Source of the DNA: CAXSEF01 sp050955025
GTDB taxonomy: Bacteria; Pseudomonadota; Alphaproteobacteria; Acetobacterales; Acetobacteraceae
NCBI GenBank assembly: GCA_050955025.1
Contig: JBPBQX010000111.1
Span: 1-18,636, forward strand
Reading direction: 5' to 3'
DNA: 18,636 bases
The notes under the pieces are model-generated. The model was not told the DNA's origin and did no database searches. It was given only the letters and a program-made list of their open reading frames with translations. The position numbers and the translations under genes are program-made. Shown in pieces: positions 13,457-18,636 of this stretch (position 1 is the stretch's first letter; each line of letters begins with the position of its first letter).

Positions 13457-15658
13457 GTGAGCGACACCTTCCAGAGCTACGGCATCCAGTCGTCCGCGGC
13501 CTTCGATCCGCAGATCGGGCTGAACGTGTCGGCGGACAGCGCCGCCGCCACCCTGCTGGCGGAGCTGTCCGCGCTCGGCCTGAACAGCGTGCGCGCCACG
13601 GCGACCACCGCGGCCGAGATCGGCACGCTGTCCAGCCTCGCCGCCGCCGGCGTCCGCCTCGACCTGGTGCTCGCGCCCGGGCAGAGCGTCGCCGCACTGG
13701 TCTCCGCCGCCCGCCAGATCGACGCGGGGCATCCCAACGCCGTGGCCTTCCTCGAGGGCCCGGACCTCGTCGCCAACCCCGGCTATACCTACGGCTCGCT
13801 GGGCGGGGATGCGGCCGGCGACCAGGCGAGCGCCGACCTCGTCGCGGCCGTCGCCCGGAGCAGCGGCCTCGGCACCGTGGCCACGATCAGCGACGCGACC
13901 TCCGTGGCCGCCACCGCCACGGCGCAGGCCAGCCCGACGTTCCTCAACATCAACCCCGGCGACGTGGCGCTGTCCTCGCCCGCCGACGCCCTGGGCGCCG
14001 CGCAGGACGCCGCCACCATCGGCGCCACCACGGGCAACCCGCGCTACGTCGTGACGAACCTGGGCGGCAGCGCCCCCGCCACGCTGCTCGACGGCCTGCT
14101 CGACGCGCAGTTCCGCTTCGGCTTCTCCTCGGTCGCCAGCACGTCCGGCACGGGCATCGCAGCGGTGACGACCTACACCAACGTGCTGCCCCCCACCTTC
14201 CTCGCCGCCGCCACCGCCGCCGCGTCCTCGCCGGCTGCGCTGACCGCCGGCGGGACGCTGACCGCCGCGGGCGCGGCCTTCGTCAACCTGGGCGCGCTGG
14301 TCTCGTCCGGCGCCGGCGGGTCCGCCGCGGGCGGCGCGCTGTCGCTGGGCGTGGCGCCCTACGAGCAGGGCGTGCAGTACGACGAGAACGTCGTGGTGTT
14401 CGCGGGGCCCGGCAGCAGCGCCGACATCCTGCTCTGGGGCGACGAGGAGGCGCCGAGCACGTCCGGGCACGGCCCGTCCGTGATCCGCTTCGGCACCGCG
14501 CAGTCCCTGGTCCAGGTGTTCGACCCGACCCAGGGCACGGCCGCCGTCGCGACCTTCTCCAACCTGTCCGAGCTGGACATCGCCAACTCGCCCGACGGCC
14601 CGCTGGTGATCCGCGTGTCCGACGACGCCGTCGGCTCCGGGTCCGGCACGGTCGGCACCTACGCGGGCGTCGCCGTGCCCGCCAGCGGCACGGGGGCGGT
14701 CGCCCCGCCCAGCAACGTCGGCACCGGCACGAGCACGACGGGCACCGGCACGGCCGGCACCGGCGCGGGGGGCATCGCGCCGCCCAGCGACACGGGCACC
14801 GGCAACACGGGTACCGGCACGGCCGCCGGCGTGACGACCACCGCCGGGCCGTCCGGCACCACCTTCGTCACCCCCGCCGCCGGCGCAAGCACCGTGGTCG
14901 CCAGCGCCGCCGGCAACGACGTGGTCAACAGCCGCGGCACGGACACCATCTCGGCCGGCGGCGGCACGAACATCGTCTACGCGTCCGGCCCCGCCGCCAC
15001 GGTCAACGGCGGCACCGGCAACCTGGTGTTCATCGCGGGCGGCGGCGCCTACGTCGCGGGCGGCGGCACCGGCAGCGACATCCTCTACGGCGGCAGCGGC
15101 ACCAGCACCCTGACCGGCGGCGCAGGCTCCGGCAGCATCCTCGTCGCCGGCAGCGGCAACACCACCCTCTCCGGCGGCGCGGGCTCCGGCGCGGTGATGT
15201 TCGGCGGCCCCTCGGCCACCAGCTTCCTCGGCAGCGGCGGCGGCGGCGACACCATGGTCGGCGGCACCGGCGGCAACACCTTCGCCATGACCGGGGGCGG
15301 CGTGGCCTTCGGCGGGCCCGCCGGCAGCGACACCTTCCTCACCGGCCCCGGCAGCGCCCTGATCGTGGAGGGCGGCGGCCCCACCCGCGTCGTCCTCGGC
15401 GCCGGCACCGCCACGATGTTCGCGGGCGGCGGCACCGACACCACCGTCGTGACCCAGGGCCTCGCCGCCCAGGCCGGCATCGTCGGCTTCAAGGCGGGCG
15501 ACACCCTCGTCCTGTCCGGCTTCACCCCGCCGCAGGCCGCCGCCGCCCTGTCCACCGCCGCCACCGGCGCGTTCGGCACCATCCTGAACCTCGGCGACGG
15601 CACCAGGATCACCCTGTACGGCGCGCAGGTGTCCGCCTCGCAGATCACCGTCGGCTGA
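13457..15658 (+). CDS. Gly/Ala/Thr/Ser-rich RTX-like protein, probably exported, inserted in the biotin locus
   Basis: A 733-residue protein with no firm family name. Residues 1 to about 260 look like a degenerate TIM-barrel glycosidase domain: in-frame periodic alpha/beta segments and FLEGPDLVANPGYTYGSLGG, which resembles the EGPNE region of glycosidase-like domains in similar proteins (Glu100 kept, second acidic position changed). A beta-rich domain follows (about 300-415), then a Thr/Gly linker repeat (417-465). Residues ~480-660 are Gly-rich turns resembling RTX nonapeptides, but most calcium-binding Asp are missing (GGTGSDILYGG is the best). The end (GDTLVLSGF, GTRITLYGAQVSASQITVG) resembles C-termini of type I-secreted proteins. 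There is no N-terminal signal peptide. The start is GTG with GGAG five bases upstream; an in-frame ATG at 13436 is possible. Confidence 0.7.
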   Translation: MSDTFQSYGIQSSAAFDPQIGLNVSADSAAATLLAELSALGLNSVRATATTAAEIGTLSSLAAAGVRLDLVLAPGQSVAALVSAARQIDAGHPNAVAFLEGPDLVANPGYTYGSLGGDAAGDQASADLVAAVARSSGLGTVATISDATSVAATATAQASPTFLNINPGDVALSSPADALGAAQDAATIGATTGNPRYVVTNLGGSAPATLLDGLLDAQFRFGFSSVASTSGTGIAAVTTYTNVLPPTFLAAATAAASSPAALTAGGTLTAAGAAFVNLGALVSSGAGGSAAGGALSLGVAPYEQGVQYDENVVVFAGPGSSADILLWGDEEAPSTSGHGPSVIRFGTAQSLVQVFDPTQGTAAVATFSNLSELDIANSPDGPLVIRVSDDAVGSGSGTVGTYAGVAVPASGTGAVAPPSNVGTGTSTTGTGTAGTGAGGIAPPSDTGTGNTGTGTAAGVTTTAGPSGTTFVTPAAGASTVVASAAGNDVVNSRGTDTISAGGGTNIVYASGPAATVNGGTGNLVFIAGGGAYVAGGGTGSDILYGGSGTSTLTGGAGSGSILVAGSGNTTLSGGAGSGAVMFGGPSATSFLGSGGGGDTMVGGTGGNTFAMTGGGVAFGGPAGSDTFLTGPGSALIVEGGGPTRVVLGAGTATMFAGGGTDTTVVTQGLAAQAGIVGFKAGDTLVLSGFTPPQAAAALSTAATGAFGTILNLGDGTRITLYGAQVSASQITVG
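14705..14840 (+). repeat. Imperfect 75-base tandem repeat encoding a Thr/Gly linker
   Basis: Two successive 25-residue units inside the RTX-like gene start with PPSNVGTGT and PPSDTGTGN. Each is dominated by GTG-type Gly-Thr steps encoded by GGCACC codons. It joins the beta-rich domain to the glycine-rich C-terminal part and is likely prone to length change. Confidence 0.7.
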
Positions 15659-15673
15659 CCGCCGCGCCGGCCC

Positions 15674-15701
15674 GGGGGCGCGTCGCCGCACGCGCCCCCT
15701 T
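15674..15701 (+). terminator. Intrinsic terminator after the RTX-like gene
   Basis: A perfect 10-bp stem (GGGGGCGCGT 15674-15683 with ACGCGCCCCC 15690-15699), loop CGCCGC, followed by only two T. It starts 16 bases after the stop codon and would separate this transcript from bioB. Confidence 0.6.
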
Positions 15702-15715
15702 GCCTGCGCCCTCCA

Positions 15716-15732
15716 GGCTGGCCAAACCAGCC
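15716..15732 (+). promoter_or_regulatory. Second hairpin in the bioB leader
   Basis: GGCTGG (15716-15721) and CCAGCC (15727-15732) pair around CCAAA. It lies 43 bases upstream of the bioB start and is unrelated to the module repeats. It could be part of a leader structure or an extension of the terminator; no role can be assigned. Confidence 0.35.
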
Positions 15733-15774
15733 GCCACGCGCCGCGCGACGCCGGCGCCGATGGAGGAGCCGCCC

Positions 15775-16767
15775 ATGTCCGTCGCCCTGACCGCCCCCCT
15801 CGGCGCGGATCCCGCGCCGTTCGCGCCGCGCCACGACTGGACCCGCGCCGAGGTGCGCGCCCTGCTCGCGCTGCCGTTCCCCGAGCTGATGTTCCAGGCG
15901 CAGACGGTCCACCGCGCCCGCTTCGACCCGACCCGCGTGCAGGTCGCGACCCTGCTGTCCATCAAGACCGGCGGCTGCCCCGAGGACTGCGCCTACTGCC
16001 CGCAGAGCGCGCGCCACGCCCAGACCATCCCCGCCAGCCGCCTCCTGCGCGTCGCCGAGGTGCTCGGCGCCGCCCGCGCCGCCCGCGACGCCGGCGCCAC
16101 GCGCTTCTGCATGGGCGCCGCCTGGCGCTCGCCCAAGGACCACGAGCTCGACGAGGTCTGCGAGATGGTCGAGGGCGTGCGCGCCCTCGGCCTGGAGAGC
16201 TGCGCCACGCTCGGCATGCTCAGCGCCCCCCAGGCCCAGCGCCTCGGGGCCGCGGGACTGGACTACTACAACCACAACCTCGACACCTCGCCCGAGCACT
16301 ACGGCGCCATCATCACCACCCGCACCTACCAGGACCGCCTCGACACGCTGGGCCACGTCCGCGACGCCGGCGTCCACGTCTGCTGCGGCGGCATCGTCGG
16401 CATGGGCGAGGACGAGGACGACCAGGCCGGCCTGCTCCACGCGCTTGCCACCCTGCCGCGCCACCCCGAGAGCGTGCCCATCAACATGCTCGTCCGCGTC
16501 GAGGGCACCCCGCTCGGCGACCAGCCCGCCACCGACCCGATCCGCTTCGTGCGCGTCATCGCCGCCGCCCGCGTCCTGATGCCGCACGCCACCATCCGCC
16601 TCGCCGCCGGCCGCGAGGGCATGAGCGACGAGACCCAGGCCCTGTGCTTCCTCGCCGGCGCGGCGTCGATCTTCGGGGGCTCGCGCCTGCTCACCACGCC
16701 GAACCCGGGGGAGGACCGCGACGCGGCGCTCCTCGCAAGGCTGGGCATGACGCCGACGGCCGGGTGA
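15775..16767 (+). CDS. bioB: Biotin synthase (radical SAM)
   Basis: Inserts sulfur into dethiobiotin, the last step of biotin synthesis. The 330-residue product has the radical-SAM cluster cysteines Cys68, Cys72 and Cys75 in GGCPEDCAYCPQS. Further BioB signatures are FCMGAAWRSPKD, YYNHNLDTSPEHY, the GGIVGMGED glycine motif and NMLVRVEGTPL. Late in the sequence are RLAAGREGMSDETQALCF and the GGSRLLTTPNP tail. The start is ATG 15775 with GGAGGAG six bases upstream; an in-frame ATG at 15760 has no such site. Its length is typical. A hairpin element follows the stop, then bioA. A second in-frame TGA lies five codons after the stop, inside the repeat. Confidence 0.97.
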   Translation: MSVALTAPLGADPAPFAPRHDWTRAEVRALLALPFPELMFQAQTVHRARFDPTRVQVATLLSIKTGGCPEDCAYCPQSARHAQTIPASRLLRVAEVLGAARAARDAGATRFCMGAAWRSPKDHELDEVCEMVEGVRALGLESCATLGMLSAPQAQRLGAAGLDYYNHNLDTSPEHYGAIITTRTYQDRLDTLGHVRDAGVHVCCGGIVGMGEDEDDQAGLLHALATLPRHPESVPINMLVRVEGTPLGDQPATDPIRFVRVIAAARVLMPHATIRLAAGREGMSDETQALCFLAGAASIFGGSRLLTTPNPGEDRDAALLARLGMTPTAG

Positions 16768-16892
16768 AGGAAGCAAGGTTGAGGCGCTGCCTCAAACTCC
16801 GCCAAGGGAAGCCCCTTGGATGGCTTTACTTAAGTCAAGGGATCAAAGGGTCCTCGGACCCTTTGCGGGTTCGGGCAGAGCCCGACCTTCCT
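16768..16892. repeat. Mirror-paired hairpin modules (R5) between bioB and bioA
   Basis: Outer hairpins are at 16781-16793 (GAGGC/GCCTC) and 16871-16885 (TCGGGC/GCCCGA). Inner hairpins are at 16802-16819 (CCAAGGGG-type) and 16845-16864 (AAAGGGTCC/GGACCCTTT). The centre contains CTTAAG. It is almost the reverse complement of the element at 6181-6303. It occupies the whole bioB-bioA gap and its last hairpin ends 12 bases before the bioA start. Confidence 0.85.
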
Positions 16893-16897
16893 TTCCG

Positions 16898-18157
16898 ATG
16901 AGCGGCCACCTCTGGCTCCCCTACACGCAGATGAAGACCGCGCCCGCCCCGCTCCACGTCGTCCGCACCGAGGGCGCGCGGATCGAGCTGGCCGACGGCC
17001 GCGTCCTGCTCGACGGCATCGCGTCGTGGTGGACCGCGTGCCACGGCTACAACCACCCCCGCATCGCCGACGCCGTGCGCCGGCAGCTCGACCTGGTGCC
17101 GCACGTGATGTTCGCGGGCCTGGTGCACGAGCCGGCGCTGGCGCTGGCCGGGCGGCTGGTCGGGATGCTGGCGGGGAGCGCGCCGCGGCTGGAGCGCGTG
17201 TTCTTCACCGAGTCGGGCTCGGTGGCCGTCGAGGTCGCGATGAAGATGGCGGTGCAGGCGAGCCTGAACCGGGGCAGGCGGCGCACGCGCTTCGTGTCGT
17301 TCCGCGACGGCTACCACGGCGACACCTTCGCCACGATGTCGGTCTGCGACCCGGACGGGGGGATGCACGCGCGCTTCGCCGGCGTGCTGCCCGCGCAGAT
17401 CACGGCGGAGCTGCCGCGCGACGACGCGTCGGAGGCGGCGCTCGACGCGCTGCTCGGCCGCCACGCGCACGAGGTCGCGGCGATCCTGGTCGAGCCGCTG
17501 GTGCAGGGCGCGGGCGGGATGGTGTTCCACGCGGCCGACACGCTGCGCCGGGTGCGCAGGCTCGCCGACCGGCACGGCGTGCTGCTGATCGCCGACGAGA
17601 TCTTCACGGGGTTCGGGCGCACCGGGGCGATGTTCGCCTGCCAGGCGGCGGGGATCGCCCCGGACATCATGACGCTGTCCAAGGCGCTGACCGGGGGCAC
17701 GCTGCCGCTGGCGGCGACGGTGGCGTCGGCGGAGGTGTTCGCGGCGTTCTGGTCCGATGACCCGGGCGCCGCGCTGATGCACGGGCCGACCTACATGGCC
17801 AACCCGCTGGCGTGCGCGGCGGCGCTCGCCTCGCTGGCGCTGTTCGACGAGGAGCCGCGGCTCGCGCAGGTGCGGGCGCTGTCGGCGGCGCTGTCGCGGG
17901 GACTGGAGCCGTGCCGCGCGCTGCCGAACGTGCGCGACGTGCGCGTGCTCGGCGCGATCGGCGTGGTGGAGCTGGAGCACGCGCCGGGCGAGGCCGGCAC
18001 CGCGGACCTGCACACGCTGCGCCAGCGCTTCGTCGCGGCCGGCGTGTGGCTGCGCCCGTTCGGCCGCATCGTCTACCTGACGCCGGCCTTCACGCTCGAC
18101 GCCGACGAGATCGACACGCTGACGGCGGCGGTGCGGGCGGTGCTTGCCGCGGGGTGA
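16898..18157 (+). CDS. bioA: Adenosylmethionine-8-amino-7-oxononanoate aminotransferase
   Basis: Converts KAPA to DAPA using S-adenosylmethionine as amino donor; PLP-dependent class III aminotransferase. The 419-residue product begins with the BioA-typical HLWLPYTQMK, then DGIASWWTACHGYNHP. It has the FRDGYHGDTFATMSVCDP segment, the cofactor-binding DEIFTGFGRTG and the Schiff-base lysine Lys262 in TLSKALTGGTLPL, followed by GPTYMANPLACAAA. The N-terminal family motif fixes ATG 16898 as start although no Shine-Dalgarno is visible: the preceding bases are pyrimidine-rich and directly follow the repeat's last hairpin. Codon preference shifts from GCC to GCG for Ala about 200 bases into the gene. 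Confidence 0.96.
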   Translation: MSGHLWLPYTQMKTAPAPLHVVRTEGARIELADGRVLLDGIASWWTACHGYNHPRIADAVRRQLDLVPHVMFAGLVHEPALALAGRLVGMLAGSAPRLERVFFTESGSVAVEVAMKMAVQASLNRGRRRTRFVSFRDGYHGDTFATMSVCDPDGGMHARFAGVLPAQITAELPRDDASEAALDALLGRHAHEVAAILVEPLVQGAGGMVFHAADTLRRVRRLADRHGVLLIADEIFTGFGRTGAMFACQAAGIAPDIMTLSKALTGGTLPLAATVASAEVFAAFWSDDPGAALMHGPTYMANPLACAAALASLALFDEEPRLAQVRALSAALSRGLEPCRALPNVRDVRVLGAIGVVELEHAPGEAGTADLHTLRQRFVAAGVWLRPFGRIVYLTPAFTLDADEIDTLTAAVRAVLAAG

Positions 18158-18175
18158 CGCGGCCGGGTGCTGCGC

Positions 18176-18636
<461 letters not shown>

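Noticed and set aside
14690..15450. Short regularly spaced repeats, possible CRISPR
   Set aside because: The repeats are in frame, encode Gly-rich turns and have no constant repeat/spacer pattern.
13379..15691. A long minus-strand frame antisense to the RTX-like gene
   Set aside because: Low-complexity Gly/Ala/Arg/Val sequence mirrors the glycine repeats of the plus-strand gene, and it has no motifs of its own.

Overview
The window is very GC-rich and carries features of an alphaproteobacterium, most likely Acetobacteraceae. The signs are the tRNA-Trp/secE/nusG unit, a cysteine-peptidase-like family (DUF1796) that I associate with Acetobacteraceae, a Pat-like CoA-ligase/GNAT fusion, and short hairpin-rich intergenic repeats of a kind common in that group. 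The taxonomic call is inference from gene content and style; no rRNA is present.

Layout. Positions 2-796 hold the 3' end of a lytic transglycosylase with a C-terminal SPOR domain. Next is ugd (960-2267, TTG start), making UDP-glucuronate. A 344-base gap follows, about a third of it an AT-rich composite palindromic repeat, and then a small lysine-rich protein gene (2612-3103). Facing it on the minus strand, across a strong shared hairpin terminator, is the tRNA-Trp / secE / nusG unit with a visible promoter; rplK does not follow nusG here. A GH15 glucoamylase/trehalase-like gene (4252-6177) converges on a minus-strand pair with overlapping ends: an HSL-type alpha/beta hydrolase (7381-8337) and a DUF1796-like protein (6290-7390). 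Divergent from that pair, across a second copy of the AT-rich repeat, is an 860-residue ADP-forming acyl-CoA synthetase/GNAT fusion (8546-11128).

The right third is a biotin locus. bioF and bioD lie on the minus strand, bioB and bioA on the plus strand. The two halves are separated by a 733-codon gene for a Gly/Ser/Thr/Ala-rich, degenerate RTX-like, probably exported protein. BioF (KAPA synthase), BioA (DAPA aminotransferase), BioD (dethiobiotin synthetase) and BioB (biotin synthase) give the complete late pathway; no pimeloyl-supplying gene (bioC, bioH, bioZ and others) is visible. A GGDEF diguanylate cyclase fragment runs off the right edge.

The most unusual structure is in the DNA between genes. 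Nine copies of one module (outer hairpin, short spacer ending in CCG, inner hairpin) occur at five sites, four of them as mirror-image pairs. Stem sequences differ between copies while staying paired. Two genes end on a TGA in the first bases of such a module, and two bio genes start just after one. A second repeat family (two copies) keeps its AT-rich arms but has unrelated GC-rich hairpins in its centre.
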